NCBI GenBank assembly: GCA_002506105.1
Contig: DAWU01000026.1
Location: 1-33,529, forward strand
DNA from: Methanolinea sp. UBA275
GTDB lineage: Archaea > Halobacteriota > Methanomicrobia > Methanomicrobiales > Methanospirillaceae
DNA: 33,529 nt
Direction: 5' to 3'
Positions 15,821-24,263 of the stretch are shown here, piece by piece. The notes below the pieces were generated by a model. That model was not told the origin of the DNA and did not search any database. It saw only the letters and a list, made by a program, of their open reading frames with translations. Position numbers and translations under genes: made by a program. The stretch's first letter is position 1. The number at the start of each line of letters is the position of its first letter.

Positions 15821-16527
15821 CATCCATCATTGCCCTGCTCCAGTTCACCACCATCCTCCCCCTGGGAAGGATTCGCGAATTCGGTGATTTTGCCAGGCAT
15901 TCATGGATTTACCCGATCGCAGGATACGTGATTGGAGGGATGTGTGCCTGCATTGTGTATTTCGTAGGCCAGCCCCTCGTAGCCGCAGCCCTCGCGATCG
16001 GTGTGCTGTTCCTTATTTCGGGCTGCAACCACCTTGACGGCCTGATGGATTTTGGGGATGGTCTGATGGCACATGGTGACATGGAGAGGCGGATCAGGGC
16101 CCTGACTGACAGGCAGATCGGGACCGGCGGCCTTGCACTCGCACTCTCAATTACCCTTATTGCATTCTCATCCCTCGCAGCTTCATCCTGCCTCATCTGC
16201 GCACTTGTCATCGCAGAGGTAGGGGCAAAATTCTCTATGGCATTTCTTTCAACGTTCGGAAAACCCTTTCACGAGGGTCTGCATGCATCCATACAGGGAC
16301 ATTCGAAGCCATACTTCCCCCTCCTTGCCGCTCTCCTCTGCCTCCCGCTTCTTCTCCTTCCAGTACCGCGTATCGCCCTTGCAGCAGGAGCAATCGTCAC
16401 AGTCGCCTGTCCCATTGCTCTCCTGTATATTTCAAAACGGCTTTTCGGAGGAGTGAACGGGGATGTAGTGGGTGCCTGCAATGAGATCACACGGTCTCTC
16501 ATTCTTGCGGCACTCTGCCTTGCATAA
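15811..16527 (+). CDS. cobS: Adenosylcobinamide-GDP ribazoletransferase (cobalamin synthase) CobS
   Basis: A 238-residue integral membrane enzyme joining adenosylcobinamide-GDP to alpha-ribazole (or its phosphate) to give the cobamide. The family signature NHLDGLMDFGDGLMAHGD (Asp-rich, metal- and substrate-binding) is present after two N-terminal helices; five to seven hydrophobic helices follow. The ATG at 15811 (MSLTSIIALLQFTTILPLG) matches the usual start of CobS and overlaps cobZ by 10 bp; an ATG at 15787 is less likely. With cobT and cobZ next to it, this is a complete lower-ligand attachment module, expected in a methanogen that needs cobamide methyltransferases. Confidence 0.9.
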   Translation: MSLTSIIALLQFTTILPLGRIREFGDFARHSWIYPIAGYVIGGMCACIVYFVGQPLVAAALAIGVLFLISGCNHLDGLMDFGDGLMAHGDMERRIRALTDRQIGTGGLALALSITLIAFSSLAASSCLICALVIAEVGAKFSMAFLSTFGKPFHEGLHASIQGHSKPYFPLLAALLCLPLLLLPVPRIALAAGAIVTVACPIALLYISKRLFGGVNGDVVGACNEITRSLILAALCLA

Positions 16528-16560
16528 CCAGATGCGCACTTTTTTCACATTCAGGGCGCA

Positions 16561-17454
16561 GTGTACTGCATGGTCAAGGAGAATACAATACATATGAAGG
16601 GCGGGGTGATCACAGAGAGGGACCCTGAATTCTGCACCATCCGGACACGGATACCTGCGGGGGTTATCACGAGTGATATGCTCCGGGGAATCGCCGGTAT
16701 TGCCGAGAAATACCAGGCACCATATGTCCACATCACAACACGGCAAACCCTCGAGCTGCCACATATTCACCATGGTTACCTTGATGAAATATCCCGTGAT
16801 CTTTCAGAAACCGGGACACCCGTGGGTTCGGAACGGGACGAAATAGTAAATATCACCTCATGCCCCGGAATAGAGCGCTGTGTTTTTGCAAATATCGACT
16901 CTTTATCCCTTGCTAATGAGATCGACCGCCGCCTTTTCGGGAAAGAGATGCCTGTCAAGATCCGCATCGCGATTTCTGCATGTCCCAATGGATGCACAAG
17001 CCCTATGCTCAACGAGATCGGGATCATTGGCAGAATCCAGCCTATCAGGACACCGGGGGTCTGCACCGGATGCGGAACATGCGTCGAATACTGCAAGGAA
17101 GGGGCAATATCTATTAAAAAGGGTATTTCCGTGTTGGATCCATTGAAGTGCGTCCAGTGCGGAACATGCGTCAGATCGTGCCCTTTTGAACTTATCAAGT
17201 CCTCAGGGGAGCATTATCTCATTGTGGTGGGAGGCAGGCGGGGAAGGCATCCCAGGATCGGAAAAGAACTCATCATCGTAAACTCTCATGAAGCGGTGAT
17301 TGATGTGGTTGAGAAGATAATCCAGTGGGTCTACAGGAGAGCCTGGAGTGGCAGGCTCCTCTCTGAGCAGCTTGACGATCTCCAGTTCGGAAAATTTAAA
17401 GAGGATATTGGGGACCAGATCCCAGTTTCGTCAATAATACAAGATGGAATGTAA
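16561..17454 (+). CDS. Dissimilatory sulfite reductase-like siroheme/Fe-S protein (Dsr-LP)
   Basis: A 297-residue protein with the nitrite/sulfite reductase half-domain and a ferredoxin insert. Siroheme-[4Fe-4S] ligands are seen as CPGIERC (C101, C107; C-x5-C) and CPNGC (C141, C145; C-x3-C). Two further [4Fe-4S] motifs follow: CTGCGTCVEYC (C168-C178) and CVQCGTCVRSC (C197-C207). The QTLELPHI segment is the conserved sulfite-reductase-repeat motif. It is much shorter than true dissimilatory sulfite reductases and fits the small Dsr-like proteins of methanogens, whose substrates are not established. The start is GTG at 16561 after AGGG; ATG at 16570 is possible. It follows cobS by 33 bp on the same strand. 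Confidence 0.85.
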   Translation: MYCMVKENTIHMKGGVITERDPEFCTIRTRIPAGVITSDMLRGIAGIAEKYQAPYVHITTRQTLELPHIHHGYLDEISRDLSETGTPVGSERDEIVNITSCPGIERCVFANIDSLSLANEIDRRLFGKEMPVKIRIAISACPNGCTSPMLNEIGIIGRIQPIRTPGVCTGCGTCVEYCKEGAISIKKGISVLDPLKCVQCGTCVRSCPFELIKSSGEHYLIVVGGRRGRHPRIGKELIIVNSHEAVIDVVEKIIQWVYRRAWSGRLLSEQLDDLQFGKFKEDIGDQIPVSSIIQDGM

Positions 17455-17456
17455 AA

Positions 17457-17816
17457 TCAGAGCCTGTACCGGGGTTTGAATCCCTGGTTCTCCTGATCTG
17501 CACATTCAATGGCATTCCCATCGCGAATCATCTGGTTGAACTGCAGCGCGGCATTCATCAGGGCTTCATCGGCTGCAGCCCCCCTTTTCACGTCATTGAG
17601 CACCTGTTCCTGGGGAGTGGGATACACACGGGGCCCGACTCTTACACCCTTGCAGTACTCGCAAAATGCACAATGGCGATATGCAGACACTTCTCCGTCT
17701 GCACAATCCACCATGGCGCGGTTCCCCCCAGCATCCTTGGAAAGTGGCAGAGTCTTCATGATTCCGAGAGGTGCATTATACCCCCATTGATATGATTCTG
17801 TCGGTAATACCCTCAT
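17457..17816 (-). CDS. Small cysteine-rich conserved-looking protein, function unknown
   Basis: A 119-residue protein I do not recognise. It has a compact cysteine motif HCAFCEYC plus nearby Cys in VDCADG and IECADQ, which could bind an Fe-S cluster or zinc. The rest is helical and polar with no membrane segment. The start used is ATG 17816; an ATG at 17759 (MKTLPLSK) is an alternative, and neither has a clear SD. It ends 2 bp from the Dsr-like gene in tail-to-tail arrangement and is divergent from EF-1alpha. Residue composition and codon usage look like the neighbours, so it is probably a real gene. Confidence 0.65.
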   Translation of the reverse strand: MRVLPTESYQWGYNAPLGIMKTLPLSKDAGGNRAMVDCADGEVSAYRHCAFCEYCKGVRVGPRVYPTPQEQVLNDVKRGAAADEALMNAALQFNQMIRDGNAIECADQENQGFKPRYRL

Positions 17817-17849
17817 TTTTCGTAAAATTAGCCCAGAATACCGTCAATC

Positions 17850-17938
17850 GAAACGATTAATAAGGATCCCTTTCCAATAATTTATACTCGTATAAATGGG
17901 CTGAACTCTGACAGGCTCATTTTTATCGGAGGAATTAT
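17850..17938 (+). promoter_or_regulatory. Promoter and ribosome-binding site of the EF-1alpha gene
   Basis: Two archaeal BRE/TATA-like elements are visible: cgaaacgattaataagg (about 17850-17866) and ccaataatttatactcg (about 17874-17890). The second lies at the better distance for a short 5' leader ending at the start codon at 17939. The strong Shine-Dalgarno sequence ggaggaat is just upstream of the ATG. The first element could also serve the divergent small Cys-rich gene on the other strand (ttattaat read in reverse). High expression of EF-1alpha is expected and fits the strong SD. Confidence 0.6.
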
Positions 17939-19216
17939 ATGGCAGCTGAAAAGCCTCACATGAACCTGGCGGTCATCGGACACATCGACCATGGAAAGTC
18001 AACCACGGTCGGTAGGCTTATGTTCGAGACCGGGACTGTTCCCGCACATATCATTGAGGGATACCGTAAAGAGGCCGAGTCAAAAGGCAAGGCCACATTC
18101 GAGTTCGCCTGGGTTATGGACAACCTGAAAGAAGAGCGCGAGAGGGGTATCACAATCGACATCGCCCACAAGCGTTTCGACACCCCCAAGTTTTACTTCA
18201 CCGTCGTAGATTGTCCCGGACACAGGGATTTCGTGAAGAACATGATCACCGGTGCTTCGCAGGCAGATGCAGCAATCCTTGTCGTCGCTGCACCCGATGG
18301 TGTCATGGAGCAGACCAAGGAGCATGTCTTCCTTGCCAGGACACTCGGCATCGGGCAGCTTATCATTGCCATCAACAAGATGGACGCTGCGAAGTACGAC
18401 CAGAAGAGATTCGAAGAAGTCAAGAAGGATCTCTCCGCACTGATGCAGATGGTTGGGTACAAGCCTTCCGAGACCCTCTTCATCCCCATCAGCTCTCTCC
18501 AGGGTGCAAATATCAAAGAGAAGAGCAAAGATACCCCCTGGTATACAGGCCCTACTCTTCTGGAGTCCCTTGATACTCTGAAAGAACCAGAGAAACCCGT
18601 TGACAAGCCCCTGCGTTTACCTATCCAGGACGTGTACAGCATCAGCGGTATCGGGACCGTTCCTGTAGGCCGTGTGGAGACCGGTGTCATGAAGAAAGGC
18701 ATGAAAGTCTCCTTCATGCCGGCCAATAAAGAGGGCGAGATCAAGTCCATCGAGATGCACCACGAAGAGATCCCGCAGGCTCTACCCGGCGATAATGTTG
18801 GCTTTAACGTTCGTGGTATCGCCAAGGGCGACCTGCGCCGTGGAGATGTCTGCGGCCCGTCCGATGCCCCACCGACTGTTGCAGACGAATTCACTGCCCA
18901 GATCGTGGTGCTTCAGCACCCCAGCGCCATCACCGTGGGATACACCCCGGTATTCCACTGCCATACCACACAGACCGCCTGCACCTTCACAGAGCTCGTA
19001 AAGAAGCTCGATCCCAGGACCGGCCAGACCAAAGAGGAGAATCCGACCTTCATCAAGACCGGGGATGCAGCAATTATCAAAATCAAACCCACAAAACCCA
19101 TGGTCATTGAAAATGTGAAGGAGCTCCCCCAGCTTGGAAGGTTTGCCATCAGGGACATGGGATCGACCATTGCAGCCGGCATGTGCATTGCAATTACCCC
19201 GAAACAAATGCGGTGA
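17939..19216 (+). CDS. tuf: Translation elongation factor EF-1alpha
   Basis: A 425-residue archaeal EF-1alpha that delivers aminoacyl-tRNA to the ribosome as a GTP complex. G-motifs are intact: GHIDHGKST (residues 14-22), the switch-I region with GITID, DCPGHRDF and NKMD. Domains 2 and 3 follow with VPVGRVETGVMKKGM and the C-terminal GRFAIRDMGSTIAAG. The length is normal for the family. The gene is followed 33 bp later by S10, an arrangement conserved in many archaea. A strong ggaggaat SD precedes the start. Confidence 0.98.
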   Translation: MAAEKPHMNLAVIGHIDHGKSTTVGRLMFETGTVPAHIIEGYRKEAESKGKATFEFAWVMDNLKEERERGITIDIAHKRFDTPKFYFTVVDCPGHRDFVKNMITGASQADAAILVVAAPDGVMEQTKEHVFLARTLGIGQLIIAINKMDAAKYDQKRFEEVKKDLSALMQMVGYKPSETLFIPISSLQGANIKEKSKDTPWYTGPTLLESLDTLKEPEKPVDKPLRLPIQDVYSISGIGTVPVGRVETGVMKKGMKVSFMPANKEGEIKSIEMHHEEIPQALPGDNVGFNVRGIAKGDLRRGDVCGPSDAPPTVADEFTAQIVVLQHPSAITVGYTPVFHCHTTQTACTFTELVKKLDPRTGQTKEENPTFIKTGDAAIIKIKPTKPMVIENVKELPQLGRFAIRDMGSTIAAGMCIAITPKQMR

Positions 19217-19249
19217 GACCCGCATCCAGTTATTTTTTGGTGATCATCC

Positions 19250-19558
19250 ATGCAAAAAGCCAGAATACGCCTCACAGGGACAGATTTTAAGAAGGTGGAG
19301 ATGGTCTGCGAACGAATCCGCGAGATCGCGGAGCGCACGGGCGTGAATCTGGCTGGACCGATTCCGCTGCCTACCAAGCGCCTTGTTGTTCCAATCAGGA
19401 AGAGCACTGATGGAGAAGGCACTGCTACCTGGGACCGGTGGCAGATGCGTGTACACAAGAGACTTATTGATATTGACGCAGATGAGCGGGCACTCCGCCA
19501 GCTGATGCGCACCCAGGTTCCCAAAGACATCGGCATAGAAATCGTACTGGAAAGTTGA
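19250..19558 (+). CDS. rpsJ: 30S ribosomal protein S10
   Basis: A 102-residue ribosomal protein S10, a component of the small-subunit head. Typical segments are ARIRLTGTDFKKVE at the start, AGPIPLPTKRLVVP in the middle loop and QLMRTQVPKDIGIEI at the end. The size is standard for archaea. The gene lies immediately downstream of EF-1alpha and is cotranscribed with it. A T-rich stretch (ttattttttgg, about 19228-19238) in the spacer is not a barrier in this conserved operon, as far as sequence shows. Confidence 0.97.
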   Translation: MQKARIRLTGTDFKKVEMVCERIREIAERTGVNLAGPIPLPTKRLVVPIRKSTDGEGTATWDRWQMRVHKRLIDIDADERALRQLMRTQVPKDIGIEIVLES

Positions 19559-19567
19559 GGGAGCGGT

Positions 19568-21214
19568 TTGACCGCAACCGGTATTATTCAGAGAATCCGG
19601 CCCATCTTTTCTTTCGAGGGACTTTTTTTTCTTATTGTGGTATGCGGGTTTTTCCTGCGTTTCTTTGCTCTTGATCTCAAGCTCCTCCACCATGATGAGG
19701 CCATTCATGCCTGGTTTGCCTGCGAGCTTCTGATAAAAGGAGTGTATGCATATGATCCGATGTACCATGGTCCTCTCCTCTACTATCTCACAGCCGGGAT
19801 GTTCGCTCTCCTCGGGCAGTCTGATCTGGTTGCCCGCCTCCTTCCCGCACTCTTCGGGGCACTGATAATTCCCCTTGTCTACGCAATCCACCGTCTCGGC
19901 TACCTGGACAGGAAACAGACCCTTATTGCGGGCCTTTTCATTGCCATCTCCCCTGACCTCGTATACTTCTCGCGTTTCCTGCGCCATGACATCTTCCAGG
20001 TCTTTTTCACGGTGCTGATCCTTGTTGCATTGCTCGCATATCTTGAACGGGGAAAACTCATCTATGCACTCATCGCCGGGCTGGCAACCGGGGGAGGGAT
20101 GTGTCTCAAGGAGGATATGCCCCTCTTCCTGGTGCTGATCCTGATGTTCGGCATCTTCCTCCTCTGGAAGCAGTATATTCCATTCCCACGAACCTGGAAG
20201 CGGGATATTCTTCTCGGGATTCTCATTGCCGTGGGCATCATGGCTATCTTTTACTCATCCTTCGGATTCCATCCCGAGATCCTGGAGACGGGAGTATTCA
20301 AAGCCTATACACACTGGGCTTCCATGCATGGCATGTGCCGTATCTGCGGACCCTGGTTCTTCTACATCCTGCTCTTCCTCCTCTATGAGATCCCAATCTT
20401 TTGCCTGGCACTCTTCGGGATACTCCAGTTCGCTGACCGCCACAATCCGCTTCCCGGCTGGATCGCACGAGCGAATACCTGGATTCATACCAGAAAGGGG
20501 CAGTCGGATGGGGCCGAAGGAGCGTCAAAGGTATGGGGAAACCACCTGGCACCGGTTCCATGGGACAAAAAGGAACTCTTTTTCCTCTTCTGCGTCCTCT
20601 GGTTCCTGGCCACGCTGGCCGCATATGCCTATATTGGGGAGAAAGTGCCGTGGCTCATCGTCCACCAGCTTGTACCCGCAATATTCATCGCGGTCTACCT
20701 GATGAGCAGAAAGAAGACCGTCTTTGCCCTTGCCGGGTGCGTGTTTCTGATCCTGATGACCTGGCATGTGGCATTCATCCCGGCCGATGTGAACGAACCT
20801 ATTGTGCAGGTGCAGAACTCGGAGGACATGCGAAAGGTTATGGCGCTCATCGATGCATCTGACTCAGTGGTTATCGCATCTGAAAATTACTGGCCTCTTC
20901 CATGGTATTATTACGGGGATATATGGAATGAGAAGATGCATTTCTATGGAAAGCGTATTGATGAGGGGGCCATATTCCAGGTCAATCCCGACATGGTCAT
21001 CACCCATGACCAGTCCAGTTTCGTATCGCTCCAGGGTTACGACAAGAAGACCTACAAACTCTCCTACTGGTTCTCAATCTACGATAACGAAAACCGAATT
21101 CCGGAATACTATGTGAAACGGGACGGCAAGATGGGAAGCATCAACATTGATATCTTTACAAGACCGGGGCTCTATGATAAAGCGGGATTGACCTCACCCG
21201 TTGCCATCGTCTGA
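19568..21214 (+). CDS. Agl23-like flippase-associated membrane protein (TIGR03663-like)
   Basis: A 548-residue multi-spanning membrane protein of the GT39/ArnT-like superfamily. The signature LLHHDEAIHAWF lies after the first transmembrane helix; in this superfamily the acidic pair sits in the first extracytoplasmic loop and contributes to the active site. YDPMYHGPLLYYLTAG follows, also typical. About ten to twelve hydrophobic helices precede a soluble C-terminal part (from about residue 420). The match is to the archaeal family annotated as flippase-activity-associated Agl23, linked to N-glycosylation, but enzymatic activity is unproven. The start is TTG at 19568 behind gagggagcgg, 9 bp after the S10 stop. 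T7 at 21222-21228 may end the transcript. Confidence 0.8.
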   Translation: MTATGIIQRIRPIFSFEGLFFLIVVCGFFLRFFALDLKLLHHDEAIHAWFACELLIKGVYAYDPMYHGPLLYYLTAGMFALLGQSDLVARLLPALFGALIIPLVYAIHRLGYLDRKQTLIAGLFIAISPDLVYFSRFLRHDIFQVFFTVLILVALLAYLERGKLIYALIAGLATGGGMCLKEDMPLFLVLILMFGIFLLWKQYIPFPRTWKRDILLGILIAVGIMAIFYSSFGFHPEILETGVFKAYTHWASMHGMCRICGPWFFYILLFLLYEIPIFCLALFGILQFADRHNPLPGWIARANTWIHTRKGQSDGAEGASKVWGNHLAPVPWDKKELFFLFCVLWFLATLAAYAYIGEKVPWLIVHQLVPAIFIAVYLMSRKKTVFALAGCVFLILMTWHVAFIPADVNEPIVQVQNSEDMRKVMALIDASDSVVIASENYWPLPWYYYGDIWNEKMHFYGKRIDEGAIFQVNPDMVITHDQSSFVSLQGYDKKTYKLSYWFSIYDNENRIPEYYVKRDGKMGSINIDIFTRPGLYDKAGLTSPVAIV

Positions 21215-21220
21215 AAGAGA

Positions 21221-21229
21221 ATTTTTTTG
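21221..21229 (+). terminator. T-rich terminator candidate after the EF-1alpha/S10/Agl23 genes
   Basis: A run of seven T (21222-21228) lies 8 bp after the stop codon of the Agl23-like gene. Archaeal RNA polymerase terminates at oligo-T tracts without needing a hairpin, so this is a plausible end for the transcript. No stem-loop is obvious in front of it. Confidence 0.4.
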
Positions 21230-21759
21230 TGGGTAAAGTATCATTATTACTCCCCATCTCGCAGAAGAGTCAGGACGAGAATTTGAAGAAGAATGCATCA
21301 CGAAAATTAAGGTAAAAAAATTACAGGTTCTGGATTTCACATATGATGTGCGATTGACCCCGCTGCCCCCGAAGGACGCCCCGGCGGCGGTTCAAATTCT
21401 TTTTACTTTTTCCAATTAGAGCGAAAAAATCATCTTAAATTCCCAAAAAATGCAATATTCTAAACCTAAATCACTGGCATTACTTACACGATTTACAAAA
21501 ATTTTGGGGGCTAGATTGCTACTATACCCTTTTTCCTTACGAATACCCACTGCTGCCAGGATTTTCAACATTATCGTTAACAGATTCCCGGCAGAATGCA
21601 CAATGAGTCTCCGGGAGTACACGCTTTTTCAGATGAAAAGAGGGAGGAGTGACTCTGCCAGGAAGATATCTCCTTCTGCATCAACGTGTCCGATCCGAAA
21701 ACACAACGTACCGGATATCGCATGAAACTTCTATGTGAAAAGGAGTCGGTTGAAGAGGA
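21230..21759. other. Gene-poor interval of about 530 bp
   Basis: No convincing gene is seen. Base composition shifts to AT-rich. Short open frames occur on both strands (21450-21725 plus, 21416-21622 minus), but they have no SD or family character. The minus-strand frame contains IMLKILAAVGIRKEKG, faintly similar to the C-terminal part of the transposase at the left edge (ITIKILVELAGEKES), so a decayed insertion sequence is possible but not demonstrated. An imperfect palindrome (cacatatgatgtg, about 21340-21352) and a GC-rich patch (21360-21390) are also present. Confidence 0.35.
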
Positions 21760-22896
21760 TTATCCAAGTTCATCCCATTTCCGGCGCTTGCGGAAGAAAT
21801 AGACCCCAATTATCCCAACCACAATAAGGACTATCACGACGAGTGCAATCAGGACTCCACCAGAGAAGAGTCCTGCAAACGGGTTTCCGATCGACGCAAA
21901 AGGACTCGCATCCAGGGATGTCTTCAGGTCACGCGCCTGGGTCAGGGCTTCATCGGCCTTGAGCTTTGCTTCTTCGGCTTTTGCTCTCGCATCATCTAAT
22001 TTTTTCTCTGAGAGCAAGTCTTTTGCTTCACTCACAAGATCAGCCGCGTAATCATGCTGAAGGATGAGGGTGGTCACTCTCGGATCAGAAGTCATGCTCC
22101 TGTTCACCTTGAAATCGGTGATCAATGCATTCACTTCGGTCATCGATCCATCGACATCATTGATGGTCTTCTGTATTCCAAGTTCGCTGGCCAGTGTTTC
22201 CGCAGAGGATAGGGCGGTATTTGCAGTGGTAACGAATTGCGAGATTTTTGTGATATCAGAAGTCTTTTCAGCATTCTGGATAGCACTGCTCGCATCGTTA
22301 TATTTTTGCTGGAGTGCCGATACATCGATTCCAGATACTGCGAGCTGGTCTATCTGACCCTGCAACGCGGATAGCTTGTTCTTTGACTCGCTGATGGACC
22401 CCTGGATTTGTGCAGGGTTGACCACCAACTTTTTCCTTGACACTTCCGAACTGGCAATCTTTGCACCCGCAGCATTGAGCTCCCTCACTGCAAACACAAT
22501 TTTCTCTTCAGAGTTGGCCACTGTTGGAGCAACTGCCTCCAATGTGACCTTCATCGAAAGCTCGGCCTTTTTGTAAGAAAGTTCGAATCCATGGATATTG
22601 AAATTCTGGCCCACCTGAGTCACAGTGGGATTCTCAATTCCATCCTGGACTCTCGCATAGGTCCAGGTAGGATTGCTCATCTCAGTAAAAAGCTGAAGAG
22701 TGTTCTCATCATCAAAGGTGTATCCCCCAGTGGAGGGAAAATTAATGACAAAGGTGGATCTGACTTGCGTCTGACCTGAAATCAAATCCGATGAGGGCGA
22801 TATAGCAATATTTCCGACAGTAAATGCTGCAACACCCTGTATAATAAAAAGGCATACCAGGGCAAGCACAAGAAAACACTTGGAATACCTGTTCAT
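21760..22896 (-). CDS. Secreted, coiled-coil, membrane-anchored protein
   Basis: A 378-residue protein of unknown function. It has a signal peptide (residues about 8-24, LVLALVCLFIIQGVAAF), a beta-rich N-terminal extracytoplasmic part to about 165, then a long helical, Ala/Lys/Glu/Gln-rich region (about 170-335) with heptad-like spacing suggesting coiled coil, and one C-terminal transmembrane helix (GGVLIALVVIVLIVVGIIGVY) followed by a short basic cytoplasmic tail (FFRKRRKWDELG). This is a type I topology with the coiled coil outside the cell. It starts 6 bp after the cetZ stop, so the two form an operon. A cell-surface partner of the CetZ cytoskeleton is an inference from gene order. Confidence 0.8.
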   Translation of the reverse strand: MNRYSKCFLVLALVCLFIIQGVAAFTVGNIAISPSSDLISGQTQVRSTFVINFPSTGGYTFDDENTLQLFTEMSNPTWTYARVQDGIENPTVTQVGQNFNIHGFELSYKKAELSMKVTLEAVAPTVANSEEKIVFAVRELNAAGAKIASSEVSRKKLVVNPAQIQGSISESKNKLSALQGQIDQLAVSGIDVSALQQKYNDASSAIQNAEKTSDITKISQFVTTANTALSSAETLASELGIQKTINDVDGSMTEVNALITDFKVNRSMTSDPRVTTLILQHDYAADLVSEAKDLLSEKKLDDARAKAEEAKLKADEALTQARDLKTSLDASPFASIGNPFAGLFSGGVLIALVVIVLIVVGIIGVYFFRKRRKWDELG

Positions 22897-22902
22897 GATG
22901 GA

Positions 22903-24081
22903 TCACTCAAACAATGGTTCAATCTCCTCTTCAAACGAGAGGGGTTTTTTCTCCTCAATCTTCGAGGCATCATCCCTGGTAGTGCGGGCAATCTCCATAA
23001 GTTCCTTGATCCGGGGCGCATTTCCAACCGTTGCCAGGACCACCACTGCAGCCACGAAATTGCTGTTGACGGGATAATCTCCTCCTCTGACCTCGACGCC
23101 GGCGATATTTTCCTCTACCCAGCTTTTTGCCTTCTCGATACCTTTCCTGTCAAGTTCATCAGGTGGACCGGCGACCAGGACAAGGGCACGTTCCGTCGTG
23201 CTGAAATCACACGGGAGTGTAAGCCGCCCGAGCATGGCTCTCCGGACAAGGGAAATGACTTTGGCTGTCCTGTCCTCGCCCAGCAGCACCTCCTCCGTTG
23301 CCTCTTTCTTCCGGATTGTCCCCTTAATATCTTTGATTAACCCAGTCACTGACTTTTTCTTGTTCTTTGTAATCACTTCAGTGATTGCATACCCGACAGA
23401 AGTGATCCCCCCTCCCCGGAGAGTATTGATGATCTCGCTCGAATCAACCACCATCTCGCCGACCCCGGCCGAGCTCACCTCTCCTGCCCGGAACAACACA
23501 CCGAACCGGCGGACTATCTCGTCATTTAAGCGTGAGAAGGCGGTTTTGATGCTTTCCCCCTCGTTCTTCCATGCACTGTTGTCGAAAATGAAGGTGTTAT
23601 CTGCCTCTTTTACAAGGGTCGCAAGACTTCTGGCAGCATTATATGAATAGAGACGCCCTTCTTCCGGGGCGGGCAGTATGCCAAGCACATAGACAGGTTC
23701 ACGGTAGATCTTCTTCAGGGCACGGGCCAGGACTGGTGTTCCTCCGGAACCGGTGCCCCCTCCAAGTCCGGCAACGATCATGAACGCGTCCACATCGTGG
23801 GTTCCCCTGGAGTCTATTGCGCTTATGATGCTGTCAGTCTCGTCAAATGTGATCTTGGCTCCGGACGCATTGTCAGTCCCAACCCCGTGACCTTTCACCA
23901 CGGTCTGGCCAATGAGAAGGCGGTCTTTCATTTCGATATGCTTGAGGCCCATGAGATCAGTTCGGGCAGTGTTGACTGCAATGCCCCTGAAACTGCGCCG
24001 CCCGAGCTTCTTGTCCTGTTCAAGGAACATATCCACAATTTTCCCACCTGCCTGACCGAATCCAATGAAGAAAATCCTCAT
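22903..24081 (-). CDS. cetZ: CetZ-type tubulin-like GTPase
   Basis: A 392-residue tubulin/FtsZ-superfamily GTPase. The N-terminal GFGQAGGKIVD and the tubulin signature GGGTGSGG (about residues 107-114) bind the nucleotide phosphates. The absence of the canonical FtsZ N-terminal sequence, together with GHGVGTDNASG in the early loop, places it in the CetZ group, known in haloarchaea for cell-shape control and motility. The C-terminal tail is charged and ends EEEIEPLFE. The ATG at 24081 follows ggtgggg; a longer GTG start at 24102 is less likely because the SD would lie inside it. Divergent from the oxidoreductase operon and immediately upstream of a membrane-anchored coiled-coil gene. Confidence 0.88.
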   Translation of the reverse strand: MRIFFIGFGQAGGKIVDMFLEQDKKLGRRSFRGIAVNTARTDLMGLKHIEMKDRLLIGQTVVKGHGVGTDNASGAKITFDETDSIISAIDSRGTHDVDAFMIVAGLGGGTGSGGTPVLARALKKIYREPVYVLGILPAPEEGRLYSYNAARSLATLVKEADNTFIFDNSAWKNEGESIKTAFSRLNDEIVRRFGVLFRAGEVSSAGVGEMVVDSSEIINTLRGGGITSVGYAITEVITKNKKKSVTGLIKDIKGTIRKKEATEEVLLGEDRTAKVISLVRRAMLGRLTLPCDFSTTERALVLVAGPPDELDRKGIEKAKSWVEENIAGVEVRGGDYPVNSNFVAAVVVLATVGNAPRIKELMEIARTTRDDASKIEEKKPLSFEEEIEPLFE

Positions 24082-24263
24082 ATTATTGCCCCACCAGCCC
24101 ACAAATTACGCAAGATGCGTTTATTTCCTCGTATATTATGGTTTCTTGCAGGAGTTCAAATACTTTCCTTCTGTCAAATTCCCTTAAAACTTGATATAAC
24201 CGCGAAATTTTGAATCCGGAGCCTTTTTCATCCCGTTTTCCCAATGTATTGTGAGTATTCCAC

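Noticed and set aside
21389..21399. tRNA T-loop-like string ggttcaaattc
   Set aside because: The flanking bases do not form a T-stem, and no acceptor, D or anticodon arms can be folded around it.
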